Of a DNA stretch of 64,000 nucleotides, positions 12,455 through 24,620 are shown one piece after another. Below the pieces are notes generated by a model, which was given only the letters and a program-made list of their open reading frames with translations, had not been told where the DNA came from and did not search any database. How positions within the stretch are numbered: the stretch's first letter is position 1; each line of letters begins with the position of its first letter. This DNA is from Apricaphanius iberus. Lineage: Eukaryota; Chordata; Actinopteri; Cyprinodontiformes; Aphaniidae. The position numbers were made by a program, and so were the translations under genes. The stretch is taken from NCBI GenBank assembly GCA_028564705.1, contig JAPXFQ010002467.1, positions 1 to 64,000 of the forward strand, given 5' to 3'.

Positions 12455-13150
12455 GTTGCATTCCAAGAAGACAATATCCAGTGTGAAGCTTGGGTTGAAA
12501 ACATTGCGCTTTATTGTTGCTTTTCTGCAAAGGAGACAGGATGACCAACCTGTATCATGAAAAGAATGAATGGAGAAAATGTAAAGTGAGATTTTGGGCA
12601 AAAACCTTCTCCCATCAGCTAGCACTGAAGATTAAACATGTCTGGATGTTCCACCATGAAAATCATCTCAAAGACACCACCCAGGCAAAGCAGGAGTGCC
12701 TACGTAAAAAAAATTTCAAGGTTCTGTGATCTAACTAGTCTACAGACCTCAGTCCAATAAAGAATCTTTGGAGGGAGTTGAAAGTCCATGTTGCCCAGCG
12801 ACTGTGCCAAAACATCACAAATCCAGAGAAGATCTGCATGGAAGAATGGGCCAAAATACCATCTACAATTTGTACAAACATGATGAAGACCTACAGGAAA
12901 TATTTAACCTCTGTCATTGCCAGCCAAAGTTACATTATAAAGTACTGAGGTGATCTTTTGTAATAGACCAAATACTTATTTGATGCACTACTATACAAAT
13001 AAGTGGTTTCCTGGACTATTTCTTTACATTCTGTCCCTCACAGTTGAAGTGTACCTATGATGAAAATTACATATCTATCTTTTAAGTGGGACAGCTAGCA
13101 CCACGGGGCTGCCAAACACTGTTTTTTTTTACTTTACTGTATACATGTAT
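12455..13150 (+). pseudogene. Tc1-like transposon, 3' half
   Basis: Resumes the Tc1 text broken at 10913 (GCATTCCAAGAAGACAATAT) and continues through the second acidic region, the [10 protein letters not shown] motif near 12750 and the C-terminus to about 12950. It then enters the 3' terminal repeat, including ACAGTTGAAGTGTACCTATG at about 13043. The same terminal repeat text recurs at 40930-41108. Frame-shifted and dead. The end of the terminal repeat is blurred by a T run near 13120. Confidence 0.85.
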
Positions 13151-14736
13151 GTGAATATATATTGTTTTTAAAAAATATGTTTTTTTAAACTAGTGTCTCA
13201 AAGTTTGGCTGTTCAGATTTTTTATTTATGTTTATTTTTTGCAAAATAAGCCCCAAGTGGCTGAAATTCAATTTCAGCACTGGAAGGAACAATTAGCAAA
13301 GTGTTTTCCAGATCAAATGTTGAAATGCCCACTGCTTCAGGGTATTCATCACTGAATGTGTGTGTTTCTCTTGTGTTACTCTGCTGCTTTCTCCCCTTAC
13401 TCCAATCCTGTCACTGAATATTAGGAAGGCGTCTAAATCAGCAAAAGGTGTCTTATGGACACAAAACACCAGCAAGACATTACTTTTTCTGATTTCAAAT
13501 GTCAAATGACTCCAAGTACCATTACTCTGGGGCTGTATAAGGAAAACTACCTGACACAATTTGCCTCCTGTCTGTGTGAGCCCAACTCTGCTCTTTGAAA
13601 CAAGCCTTACAATAATTCTCCTCAATCATCCATCCTCACCAAGTCAGTCTCTCAATCTTGGGTCTTGCAGGCAAAATTAGGCAGGCAAATCCTTGTGTCT
13701 TTACTTCTATTAATGTTAGAATGTGCAGTTGTGTCCACGCAAGTGTGTGTTAGAGTGGGCGTGTAATGAACGTTTCATGTCAGTGTGTTTGTGCATGTCT
13801 GAAAATGGGTCTGGCCTTTGTGTTCAGCTCTGCTGGTTGAGTGGACACTGTCCAGGATGATTAATTGAAAGTTCAGAAAAAATCTCTGTTAGAATTTCAA
13901 AACCATCAAAGGGGAAAATTGGCAACATTGTCTAAGGCAGAATCCTTCATAGCCAACATTAATCATCTACAGATAAAAGGTTAGATGGTTAGCTATATTT
14001 TTCTGTGTGTGTGTGTGTGAGGGAGAGAGAGAGAGAGATAGAGAGAGAGCCGGTGTGTGTGTATGAAACCTGCCGAACTGGATATGTTGTCTCTAAACAT
14101 AAATGATGTCCATGTTCTCAACATTAATCTTTGTGCCATGATCAGAAGTGGAAATATTTTTTTCCCTTGAGCCACTAGCTAAAAAAGAAACAACTGAGAA
14201 ATTCTTCTGGGATTTTTTTATATTTAATTGATATATTAAAAAAAATGTACTTTAAAAGAAATGAAACAATATATCTTACCTATGTCATTACAAATGGGGA
14301 TGCTGGCCAGAACATCCAGCCAACAGCTCTCAGTGTTTCCTCCCTTTTGTTCATCTTTGCCCCCATTTTAGGCCTTCCTACTTCTATTTAAAACCATACT
14401 TTTTATTAAAGTATTTTTTATTAATTTATTTAACCCTTTTTTTATCAGTTTAATTATCTCAGTATTTAAACTTTTTGATCAATGAGCTTCATGCACAGCA
14501 CGCTCAGTAGAAGTTCCAGGTTTCAATAACCCAGTAGGACAATTTTCTGCTACGCCTGTGGAAAGCGTTATAAATAGAGGTAAATAGAATTTTAATAGAT
14601 ATTGCTTATAATTGAGACAAAACATATTTTAGTAGCTACTGTATTATAAAGTATACCAATATACTACTGTAATGTAGAAGTGTCAGATGAAGCCTACTAA
14701 ATATAATTCCAACGGTCAGTTTTCACACTTCCATTA
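13151..14736. other. No gene seen; GT/GA repeat at 14004-14060
   Basis: 13270-13830 is complex, unique-looking sequence with no family resemblance. 14004-14060 is a compound GT, GAGA and GT microsatellite. The rest is AT-rich. No exon could be supported. Confidence 0.5.
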
Positions 14737-16700
14737 GGCAAGGCAAGGCAAGGCAAGGCAATTTTATTTCTATAGCACACTTTCAACACAAGGTAATTCA
14801 AGGTGCTTTACATGATTCAGTGATAATGAAACCACATGATTACAAAGCATATAAGTTTAACAGTAATCAATCAGTAAGAAAAGATATTGTAAGGAACAAA
14901 TCCACGTAATTAATACACAATCACTTAAAAATAAAGCTAAAAGATAGAATAAAATATAGAAATTAAAACGACAACAATAAAATAATATAAAGATCAAATG
15001 TTTACAATAAAAAAAAAAAAAAAAAGCAGTTACTCATAAGCAAGTTTAAATAGATACGTTTTAATTTTAGACTTAAAAGAGTTCAGTGTCTCTGCAGCTT
15101 TACATTCTCCTGGTAGTTTGTTCCAGAGATGAGGAGCATAGAAACTGAAAGCTGCTTCTCCATGTTTGGTTCTGGTTCTAGGGACGATCAGTAAATTAGA
15201 GCTGGAGGACCTGAGTGATCTGGATGGTTTGTACCATGATAGCAGATCTCTAATGTACTCAGGTGCTAAACCATTCAATGATTTATATACCAATAAAAGC
15301 ACTTTGAAGTCTATTCTCTGAGCTACAGGGAGCCAGTGTAAGGACTTTAGAACTGGGGTGATGTGTTCTACTTTCCTGGTTCTAGTGAGAACACGAGCAG
15401 CAGCGTTCTGGATCAGCTGCAGCTGTCTGATTGATTTTTTAGGTAGACCTGTGAGGATACTGTTACAGTAATCAAGGCGGCTAGAGATAAATGCATGGAT
15501 GAGTTTTTCTAGGTCTCCTTGTGTCATCATTCCTTTAATCCTAGAAATGTTCCTCAGGTGATAGAAAGCTGACCTTGTTATTGCCTTTATGTGACCCTGG
15601 AGGTTCTGGTCTGAGTCCATTATTACACCTAGATTTCTGGCCTGGTCAGTAGTTTCTAGTTGGACCAACTGAAGCTGTTTACTGATATTTAATCGATCTT
15701 TTTTGGGTCCAAAGAGAAGCACTTCAGTTTTGTTTTTGTTCAGTTGTAGGAAATTATGGGACATCCAGCTGTTAATTTGCTCAATGCATTTATTGAGGAT
15801 TTGGATGGGTTCAACATCATCTGGTGACACTGAGATATAAAGCTGAGTGTCGTCAGCATAGTTGTGGTATTTAACATGGTTGGCGGTTATAATCTGGCTA
15901 AGCGGAAGCATATAGATGCTAAATAGGAGGGGCCCCAGGATGGAGCCCTGGGGGACCCCACATGTTATTTCTGTGTTTTGTGATGAGAACTGGCTAACTG
16001 ATACAAAGAAGTTCCTGTTCTTGAGGTAGGATGTGAACCAGTCGAGTACTGTACCAGAGAGTCCGACCCAGCTCTCTAGACGTTCCAGTAATATATCATG
16101 ATCAACAGTGTCAAACGCCGCACTGAGGTCTAACAGTACCAGCACTGTTGTTTTTCCATGGTCAGTATTTGTACGGATGTCATTAAAAACTTTGACGAGG
16201 GCTGTCTCTGTGCTGTGGTATCTACGAAAACCAGACTGATAAACATCAAGGCGTTTGTTCATTGCTAGGAAGCTGTTTAGCTGCTGGAACACAACTTTTT
16301 CAATAATTTTACCGATAAATGGGAGATTAGAGATTGGTCTGTAGTTTTGCATCAAAGTGCTGTCTAGGTTCTTCTTCTTTAGTATTGGTTTGATAACTGC
16401 TGTTTTTAGGGCTTTGGGGAAAACACCTGATAGGAGCGATGAGTTAACTATTTTGATAAGATCCATTCTGATGGATGGGAGGACTTTTTTAGAAAATGTG
16501 TTGGTAAGATATCTAAGCAGCAGGTGGCAGAGCTTAGTTTGTCAATAATTTCATCAAAGCTTGATTGATTTATTGTTTGGAAGTGAGTCATTTTCTCTGG
16601 GTGAAAAAAAAAATTAGATGACGAAAGAGATGACTTGTAAACCTTAAAAGGGAAAGCTTTATCATCTCTCACCACACTCGTCTCTGCAGTCAACATTTTG
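14737..16700 (-). mobile_element. L2-type LINE, 5'-truncated, with GGCAA tail
   Basis: A minus-strand non-LTR retrotransposon. The 3' end is at low coordinates: the minus strand reads a 3' UTR (AAGCACCTTGAATTACCTTG), an AATAAA-like signal and a (TTGCC)n tail at 14738-14762, typical of fish L2 LINEs. The 5' part begins inside the linker before the reverse transcriptase, with no endonuclease and no ORF1, so it is a classic 5' truncation. It is the best preserved LINE of the window. Related copies are at 50780-52365 (same subfamily) and 54290-55872. Confidence 0.9.
15030..16466 (-). CDS. LINE ORF2 reverse transcriptase (478-codon open frame, N-truncated)
   Basis: An open frame of 478 codons covering the reverse transcriptase and C-terminal domain of an L2-clade ORF2. 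Visible motifs: [17 protein letters not shown] at the start, the palm Asp in [26 protein letters not shown], and the catalytic YADD at 15849-15860. The C-terminus has [17 protein letters not shown] and HLWNKLP and ends [15 protein letters not shown]. The 5' continuation (16759-16448, other frame) carries the preceding linker [17 protein letters not shown], so a frameshift has occurred in the six-T run at 16485-16490. It polymerises cDNA at nicked target DNA in active elements. This copy lacks the endonuclease and cannot move itself. Confidence 0.9.
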   Translation of the reverse strand: MDLIKIVNSSLLSGVFPKALKTAVIKPILKKKNLDSTLMQNYRPISNLPFIGKIIEKVVFQQLNSFLAMNKRLDVYQSGFRRYHSTETALVKVFNDIRTNTDHGKTTVLVLLDLSAAFDTVDHDILLERLESWVGLSGTVLDWFTSYLKNRNFFVSVSQFSSQNTEITCGVPQGSILGPLLFSIYMLPLSQIITANHVKYHNYADDTQLYISVSPDDVEPIQILNKCIEQINSWMSHNFLQLNKNKTEVLLFGPKKDRLNISKQLQLVQLETTDQARNLGVIMDSDQNLQGHIKAITRSAFYHLRNISRIKGMMTQGDLEKLIHAFISSRLDYCNSILTGLPKKSIRQLQLIQNAAARVLTRTRKVEHITPVLKSLHWLPVAQRIDFKVLLLVYKSLNGLAPEYIRDLLSWYKPSRSLRSSSSNLLIVPRTRTKHGEAAFSFYAPHLWNKLPGECKAAETLNSFKSKIKTYLFKLAYE

Positions 16701-16704
16701 CAGC

Positions 16705-17690
16705 ACAAGCTGTCAAAGAGCAGAGGAAACATTATTCCAGTTTTATTTCTTTGAAGCAACTATTGTCTCAGTGTAAGTATGCAGCTTGTCACTCTTCTTC
16801 ATGGATCTGAAGTAGCTTGTCGTTACTGTGCCTTCTATTGTCTCATTCTTGCTGAAAAAAGTGCAAAAGAGAAGTAGTTGTGGCTTATACAGTCAATACT
16901 TACTTAAGAAAATACAATATAAGTACCAATGCATTTATCTCCGAGAACAGTAAAAATACATTTCTGTTACAAATACGAGCTTAATATTCATCTTTGAATG
17001 TTAAGCTGTGATTATCAGTGTCCAAATCAAACTAACAGATTAATCTATGTCTCACTAGGACTTTAACAAAACACATAGATCTCTCAGGCCACATAAGACA
17101 CTTATCACTTGCACATTGGGATAATATTCCTAGGGTGGTGACGTAGCGATGTGGAAATATTGCGGCATTTTTGCCGTCAAGCTTTATGGTAGTATTACAG
17201 CAATATTGCTGCAACACTGGTCTTATGAATGCAGCTCAAGCCTTGTTGCAATAGATGATGATGTGTGAAATGTGCGCTGAGCCCTGACCAGCAACAGTAT
17301 GTAAAATGCAAATAAACATGGGGAGGTCATTTAGCATTTGTAAACTATATAAGCTGAGATGGGAAACTGAAGCGATGCAGAGTTCCCGGAGCTTCTGGCT
17401 TTTAGAGCTGAAAACCAGATAGCCATACAGAGGGCAGTGAAGGACAGCCACCTTTTGAAGCAACTCGCACAAATCCTTGAGCAGTGGGACTTCAATCGAT
17501 ATAAATACAAGTAATGTCCAACTATTTTCTATGTTTATCACGAACTCTGCCATCTCACAGTTTATACTCTTTGTTTTTGAATCGCATATATCTAAGTGCA
17601 ATATTGTCTGGTGTAACACCTATCCAAGTTACTTGGAAAAATTAGCTGTCTTGCAAAAAAAACTCACGTATTATAACTTGGGCTAACTTT
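16705..17690. other. No gene seen
   Basis: Mixed sequence with no recognised family. A 127-codon minus-strand frame at 17236-17619 has no domain resemblance and ordinary AT-rich composition, so I do not call it a gene. Confidence 0.5.
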
Positions 17691-17693
17691 AAC

Positions 17694-18331
17694 ACACCGT
17701 CTGATCAGCTTTTCTATTGCAATAATCTTTTGAAACTTACTGAATATAATATCTTTAATAATGATTGCTTTATATATAAGATTGTCCATAACTTACACCC
17801 TGTGTGGTACAAATTTATTACATTCACAACTTCTACTCACTGTCATATACTAGAAATAGAGATCTACTGCAAGGGAAATAACGCAGATTAAAATGCACAT
17901 GTTTCATGGTTGCATGTAAGGGTCCACAGATCTTGAACAACACAAAAACCACTAAGATTATTCAAGCACTTAGATTATCCAAGAGGTATCTCAAAGACAA
18001 TTTACTGCAGATTATGCAAAATTTACCTTTAGAACACTGATGGTTCTACAAGATGCAGACTAAACCTTGATTCTCCTTCTCACTTTATCACAAGTAGTTA
18101 ACGGGTATGAATATATGGTATGGATGAGGTGACAGGGTTGTACTTTTTCTTTTTGCTTTCTTTTTTCTTTTTTTCATTGTGGTTAGAGGGCCCCTGTTTA
18201 CAAGCCTGTTGGCTTCTAGGGAAACCTGTTTCACAAATCGCCTACATCTTTATATATATATTCATGTTATTAATCATGTTGAGATATTTTCTGTGAACAA
18301 ACTTTAAAATAAATAAATAAATAAATAAATA
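17694..18331 (+). pseudogene. LINE C-terminus, 3' UTR and (AAAT)n tail
   Basis: In broken plus-strand frames one reads a reverse transcriptase C-terminus of the type with an 'HSYNTR...RLKCTxF...KGPxIWNNL' pattern (remnants at about 17740-18010). It is followed by a T-rich 3' UTR (GGTTAGAGGGCCCCTGTTTA, 18182) and a clean (AAAT)n tail at 18306-18330. Stops are frequent. The clade is not settled; it is distinct from the L2-type copies. Confidence 0.65.
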
Positions 18332-18334
18332 TGA

Positions 18335-18654
18335 GACCCTGCACGTCAACAGCCCAAACACCTACCCCATATCCCTGTTTATCCCACCATGGTCTAATCT
18401 TTTGTGAAAAACACCTGATCGTGGCACATTGCCTCCACAGGCTGAGCACTTATGAGTTATCAAATGGCTCACTGATGGCTACATTGTCTTTTGAAACAGG
18501 CTACTGTCTTTTGTTGACGGTTGGTACTTATGTTAGCTAAACACTTAACTTCATAATCAAGATTAAAATTGGATACAGGTTAAAGCTGTCCACTGCTTAC
18601 CCGCAGACATCAAAACCAGAAAGGTTGTATTAACAAATCTTTGAGCAAAGACAA
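18335..18654. other. No gene seen
   Basis: Short unassigned interval between two oppositely oriented LINE ends. Confidence 0.5.
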
Positions 18655-19255
18655 GCATGCAATAAATAAAAATAAAATGTGATAAACAGATCGATATTTA
18701 CATGATTGCAGGTAATGATCAGTGCAAAAAACAGACAGGTGCAGAGAACGCAACACTTGGTCATGTGATTGCAACACAGCAGGTAGTGGTAACAGTCTTA
18801 GGGTTATTGTTCATGAGTCCCAACAGCAGAGGGGAAGAAACTGTTCTTATGGTGAGAAGTTCTGGTCCGAAGGGAGCACACAACACGCTCCAGTCTCTGT
18901 TTGTACCGATGGTGGCTCCAGCTTGGAGGTGCCGATGGAGCCGATGGTTGCTGTGTAGACCTGCATCATTTTATGTGATGGCAGGTTGAATATCTCCAGC
19001 TACCTCAGGAAGTACATCATCTGCTAAGCCTTTTGGTTGGACTGTGTTCTTCCTAAAGTTCACCATAATCTCCACTGTCTTCTGGGTGTTCAGCATCAGG
19101 TTGTTGTGGCTGCACCAGGTTGGCAGACTCATCTCTGTCAAAGATGAGGTTTATAATTGTGGTGTCATCTGCAAACTTAAGAAGCTTAAGTTTTGCTGTG
19201 TGTTTTTGACATATCCGGTGAACATTGTCTATGGTAATATGCCTGTGTCTTGATA
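18655..19255 (-). pseudogene. LINE fragment with FADDT motif (CR1/L2/Rex1-like)
   Basis: On the minus strand from 19259 it reads the reverse transcriptase active-site strand (LKFADDTTIINLI), then a linker, then a jump to the extreme C-terminus (readable by comparison with 30246-30566: AGATI..., ...GLMN) and a 3' UTR ending near 18655. The text AAGCATGCAATAAATAAA at 18655 recurs at 30147, marking the shared 3' end. An internal stretch between active site and C-terminus is deleted relative to the family. Confidence 0.75.
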
Positions 19256-21535
19256 CCAAAAGATGTAAAATTTTGTTTAGACTGTTTTGTGACCATTTAA
19301 AGCTGGAAGTTATGGGGCTGGCTTATGATAACCAGGAATTGATCATGTATAAACCCAATTATGGAGGTAAATATTCTTAAAAATCCTGTACTAGGCACCT
19401 TTATCTAGCTACTGCTGTGACAGCCTGTCATTACAGAGTTTGTTTGTTTTAATCTCCACTACTACAAGTCTATATAGATACTTTAAAAAATGTTAAACAA
19501 ACAAACAAACAAAAAATATAATTTATATGTTGAAATCACTATGTTTAAGACCAAATATTTAGACATCTGATGTTTTTTGTTTTTTTTTACAGTTGATTGT
19601 CAACACATTTGAAAGAGTTCAGCACAGAATGGAAAAAAGGTCCAAAAGGCCATTGAGTGTTGGAAACATTGGAGACCAAATTTTGACTGGTTACTCTCAT
19701 TAACACAGCCACTCATGTAACTCGCCATTTTTCATTTTGTAATAAAAAAACAGTTGTTTAACTTTGGGTTTAAATTTTCGTTTTACATACGAAATGTAAC
19801 ACCACTTAAGTACTTCCTGTTTTTAAGATAATGGCAACTGTAGAAGTCTAGCCACAGCTCAGCTACAGTGTTGTCCCAAATCACAAGTTGTATAAATGAA
19901 ACACTGTTCTTTGGCTCTGATTTTAAACCTGCTGCTGGGTCTGATCAAATTTATCTACCATTTCATAGATGCACCTATATTTGACCAGTGGCGTGTGCAA
20001 ATGTCCACCCCTGCTTTTGATAGGTGTGTGAATGCTTTCAAGTATGTGATTGTGAACCAACAAAAAACGGTTAACTATGATTAAACCAGGAACACACACG
20101 ACTGTTCATCTTCCTCTCATTTGTCACCTTACAGTTTATTTAAGGAAAATGTGTGCTCAGTCTGATCTGCATATACATCAGGAGGAGCTTGCTGTTCTGT
20201 GGAGGTCTTAAAATTATTTCTGAGCATGAGTGTAATTACATGATTCGTGTGTGAATGTTTGTGTGTGTGTGTTTGCGTGTGTTTGTGTGTGTCAAAGAGA
20301 CTGAGTACACAATATGAGCACACAGCATTTCTGTCCCACTTCATTCGGCAACATAGTCTCACAGCAGGTGGTTCATTACACGGCTGTAATTAGGTTGACT
20401 TGACTTTCTTCTGCTACTGATTACAGATACATATTGGTTTCAGTAGAGCGTGGAAACAAGATTTTTTTAATTATTTTCATTTCATTGGATTATTTGTTGC
20501 TTTAATCTACTGGGGTGTGTTTGCAACTTGAGTTTGATGTGCCATATTGGCCTTGTATTATGCATTAATTTGCTTTATTTTAGTTGACTAAGGCAGCAAT
20601 GTGTTGAAGCAGCTTCAAAGAATATAGAAACATTTTATGCTAATGCCAGCAACATGCAGAATGCCCTTCCTACCTGTATGCTTTTCTGTTAATATTGTCA
20701 TTATTATTCAACCAGTAAAAAAAAGCTAAGCTTTATTTTCACCCAAATTGAATTTTTAGTTCAGTTTGTATTTCAGCTGTAAATAAAAACTAATTAATTT
20801 AATCATTTAAAGGCATCCACTGTTTGCAGCTTAAAGATTTATAAGGGAACATATTGAAACTCAGTATTACATGACCTTCTTGTGATTAAATGAATATGCG
20901 ATTTTAAAGGTCAAAATGTTGTAAATGTTAACATAAGTATTAAATAGAAAATCACTATAAATACAATTAAAACTTTAAACTTCATAAGGACCTATTACCA
21001 CTTGATTCCTACTGTAACTTTTCCTTCAAAATAAGATATTCCTTCATCTAAGCAAAATCCACTCCCCTTGGCTCAGAAATTACCAGGTGTTGGATAAGTG
21101 GAATGAGGATGTGATCACTTAACCTTTCCCCTCTGGCAAACACAGTCAAGAGGTGACTCACTAAGTCCAGCCTGACCTAAATAAAGTTTCGGCAGGAGCA
21201 GCTGGCTGTACAAAGGTAAACTGGAGACTATTTCCTTAGGAATCAATTTATAGCTATGGTTTGTACTTTGTTTAAATATTAGATATTTTGAAAAAGATGA
21301 AAATTAGACAAGCACCGTGAGTATAGCAATAATAAAACTCATTAATCTGTTTAACATAAACTAATCAATAATTCTCACAATCTGTCGTAAGTTTATCTAA
21401 AACAGTCTGATAGATTAAAAGAAGCAAGGAAATTACAGTATATATTTCAAATAATAATCTTTTAAATCTTATATTAGGTATATTCTTAAAACCTAGCAGT
21501 AAAAGGTATTCCCTTTATTTTATTCAAACTATTTT
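19256..21535. other. No gene seen; simple repeats
   Basis: An (AAAC)n run at about 19494-19514 and an imperfect GT-rich tract at about 20248-20292. The remainder is AT-rich with no coding resemblance. Terminal repeats were not found. Confidence 0.5.
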
Positions 21536-21539
21536 CTTA

Positions 21540-22335
21540 GACTTCTTTTAAAACTTGTCTGTCTTTAAAACTAGGCTTAAAACGTTCCTCTTTGACAAAG
21601 CTTACAGTTAGAGAAATGTTAATAGGTAGTTAGAGACAGGTTAGACAGGTAGCTAGGAAGAGACAGGTTAATGTTAGTAGTCAGGTAGAGTGTCAAAAGC
21701 TAGGAAGAGATAGGAAGAGGTAGAGTAGCTAGATAGAGATAGGTTAATATAAGCCAGGTAGAGAGTGTTAGTAGCTAGGTCTCCTAGTAGCTAGGAGAAA
21801 GGTTAATGTTAGTAGCTATGCTGCTTTAGGCTAGGCTGTTGGAGGACATTATTAGAGTCAGTTCCTACTTTCTCTCCTACTTCTCCCCAACTGCATGATG
21901 AGCTGTCAGTTCAAGCGCTAACCTCTTTTCTCTTCCTACAGTAGGTGCTCCTGACCTGCCCTGCTTGACGACCCTGAATAAGATGGCATTCCAGTGGAGG
22001 AACGTTCTCCACGTCCTCCTACCAGCTTCTGCATCAGTTCTGTTGCTCTTTCTGTGTCTCTGCTGCCTTCTCCAAACCCAAGACGGTCTCGGCAGATGAC
22101 CGCTTATGCTGAGCCTGGTTCTGCTGGAGATTTCTTCCTGTTAAAAGGGAGTTTTTCCTCTCCACTGTCGCTTCATGCTTGCTCAGTGTGAGGGATTGCT
22201 GAGAAGTCCCAACGCAATCTTCTGTGGTTCTCTAATTCCTAGATTAAACATTGTATTGTAAAAACTTTTATTTTAAAGTGCCTTGAGATTACATTTGTTG
22301 TGAAATGGCACTGTATAAATAAACTGAATTTAATT
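21540..22335 (+). mobile_element. LINE 3' end with long 3' UTR and TTGAA-type tail
   Basis: Starts with the last residues of a reverse transcriptase ORF (LKTCLSL, then FDKAYS-like near 21590). The 3' UTR holds a degenerate tandem array (21617-21825, units like AGGTTAATGTTAGTAGCTAG) and then the dispersed text GAGCCTGGTTCTGCTGGAG (22111). It ends with AAATAAACTGAATTTAATTG at about 22317. The same 3' UTR recurs at 47871-48455, and related ones at 40341-40925 and 59160-59690. The link to an ORF end supports a LINE origin rather than an independent SINE. Confidence 0.75.
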
Positions 22336-23245
22336 GAATTTGAAAAGATCAAAATGTTAAATTTCACTATAAACTGTATAGTACAAAAACCTTTCTATCT
22401 ATAGTAAAAAGGAAATCATGTTGCGATCTGTTGGATTTTGAGTTTGTTATTTTGTTTGTATTTGGATTATTTGGTTTCATCTTTTGTTTCATTAATTTAT
22501 GTATTACTGATCTCTAGTGTTAGTTTTCCCAAAATACGTCTGTGTTCTTCCCCTGTACGCCTGTTTTCCATCCCTTCATTTATTCACCACTGTTGGATCC
22601 AGTAATCAAGTTACAAATATACAGGTGTAAGTAAAATTTATTAATATTGTGCACAAGTTAATTTATTTCAGCATTTCATCTTAAAAAGTGAAACTAATAT
22701 ATGATATTGACTCATTTCATGGAAAGCCAGATGTTTCAAGCCTTTATTTGTTATAATTTTGATTATTATCGCTTTCAGGTTATGAAATCCCAAAATCCAA
22801 AGTCTTGGAATATTTGAATAATACTTGGAATCAATAAAACAAAGATTTTATTGTGAGATATTTCCAACCTCTAAAAAGTTGGTTTGGGCCCCTTTTGCAT
22901 AAATTGCTGCATCAAGATGTCCCAAGTGGAATGATACCTATATCTCCAGCTGCTCCACATGCCAAACTGTCTTTTGGTCAAGAAGCTAATCTCCCCAACT
23001 TGCCCTAACATGTAAATCAGTGTGTGATTTACAAATGGAAGTGCAAAATTCTAGTTTTCTTTTATTTCAAAAAAACAAAACAAGAAGAAGCAATTAAAAG
23101 TGATAAACATTTTTGCTAGTAAGTAAAAAAACAGTGACACTGATGCCAAATCAATTCATCTAATTTTTGGGTCCAAAATTGAAAAGTAAAATTTTTATGA
23201 AGAAAAACAAGACTAAAGCAAGGGGGTTGACCTCATGCATTCCTT
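22336..23245. other. No gene; possible Tc1/mariner-type repeat at 22605-22935
   Basis: 22605-22935 (TTTCAGCATTTCATCTTAAA, GTGAAACTAATATATGAT and following) resembles a common fish repeat thought to derive from Tc1/mariner elements. No terminal repeats could be defined. The remainder is unassigned. Confidence 0.35.
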
Positions 23246-23248
23246 ATT

Positions 23249-24620
23249 GGCTGCACAGTGGTACAGCTGGGACAACTGTTGCACTGTAGTGATGTATCGT
23301 TCGTGAACGATTCGTTCAAAATGAACTAATCTTTTATACGACCCGAGAGTAAGGAGTCCTCTCAGTGAGCGATTCATTCATTGTCATGCAGTACCTTCTC
23401 CTGCCACATGTCAGCAGCTGCATGAGCTCAGTCAGCAGCAAGACAGGAAACAGAAATGATTCGTTCATGACTCACTCAACTGCTGCGTCCGTTTTCAGGT
23501 CCCAGTTCTTTTGTCATGTGACAGCCAGACCGTTCAGACTGTGTGTGGCGAGCAGCAAGTACTACAGTTCGCTCACGATTCGTTCATATACGGATCGTGA
23601 CAGATCATTCTTACTCATCCGTCATGTGAAAACTGTGGCTCAGCTTGCTAATGATGCCAATGATGGCAGCGTGGACACAAATAACTTTACTGTAGTGTGT
23701 ATATGCTTTCCTAGGTTTTCGAATTGCTTTTGGCATTTTGTTTTTTATTGTCAGGTAAATCAAAACATGTTGCCTTCTGTATTGTAGTGGAGAATTGAGC
23801 TGTGAGCCGTGAAGGAGGAGGGGTGAATGAGTCGTTCAGCTCATATGAGCTGTGAGCCAGGAGTGAACGATTTGTTCACGCTAGTGATTCAGCACCAGAC
23901 ATTGCAAGCTAGCTTCGGTTAGCTTTCGGAAACTCAATGTGCTGTTAGCATGTTAGCAGAGCTATACTACTGTGAACTAATGAGCTATTCTCGTGATGTG
24001 AGCTTTGTACTGAGGGTTTTTCTTCCAGTCCAGAGCAGAAATGTTTTTTTACTGGGTGTTTCTCCCCCCACAAATTTAATTATAAACTATAAATATTTCT
24101 ACTAATGAAATTAGTTGCTAAGAGTAACAGGAATGAGTCGGTAAATGAGTCACTTGGGGTTGTGAATTATGATTCGTTGAAGAACCGCAGCCTTGTTTAC
24201 TTCGACGCCCACAAGAGGGCAACAGCGCCACTTGCTGTTAAAATGAACTAAATGATTCGTTCAATTTAATGTTTGAGAGTAAATGATCCGAGTCGGTAAA
24301 AAGAGTCGGCCTTCCAATCACTATTGCACTGCTGCAAGAAGGTCCCAGGTTTAAATTCAAGCTTGAGGTCTTTCTGCATGGAGTTTGTATGTTCTCCCTG
24401 TGCATGCGTAAATTCCTTAGGTACCCACGCATGGACTAGGTATTAGTTTTTGTGCACAATAGGTATGAGTGTTTACATGCATGGTTGTTTGTCCCGTGTG
24501 TCTCTTTGTTGCCCTGAGATGAACTGGTGACCTGTTTGATTGCTCTAGATAGGACGCGGTCCTCCAACAACCCTGCCAAGGAATTACAGTATAGATAATG
24601 GAAGGATGGATGAATGGCAA
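23249..24620 (+). mobile_element. tRNA-derived SINE split by a hAT-like element
   Basis: The two parts 23249-23286 and 24332-24620 together match the minus-strand copy at 58642-59003: a head with a box A-like CACAGTGGTA and a degraded box B-like GGTTTAAATTC, then GGAGTTTGTATGTTCTCCC, and a tail GGATGGATGAATGG at about 24605. Pol III would transcribe an intact copy; this one is mutated in box B and interrupted. The insertion at 23287-24323 duplicates TTGCACTG. Confidence 0.75.
23287..24323. mobile_element. Non-autonomous hAT-type element with perfect 8-bp TSD
   Basis: 1,037 bp flanked by identical octamers TTGCACTG (23279-23286 and 24324-24331), with short inverted termini TAGTGATG and TAGTGATT. 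Motifs of the form GATTCGTTCA or its complement are repeated at both ends and inside (23297-23325, 23459, 23577, 23831, 23866, 24254), like subterminal transposase-binding repeats. A 140-codon frame at 23365-23787 shows no transposase motif and is probably chance. The 8-bp duplication is diagnostic of hAT-like integration. Confidence 0.75.

Noticed and set aside
17236..17619. 127-codon minus-strand open frame
   Set aside because: No recognisable domain, no conserved neighbours, ordinary AT-rich composition.
23365..23787. 140-codon open frame as a transposase
   Set aside because: No BED, DDE or hAT dimerisation motif. It overlaps the repeated TTCGTTCA motifs of a non-autonomous element.
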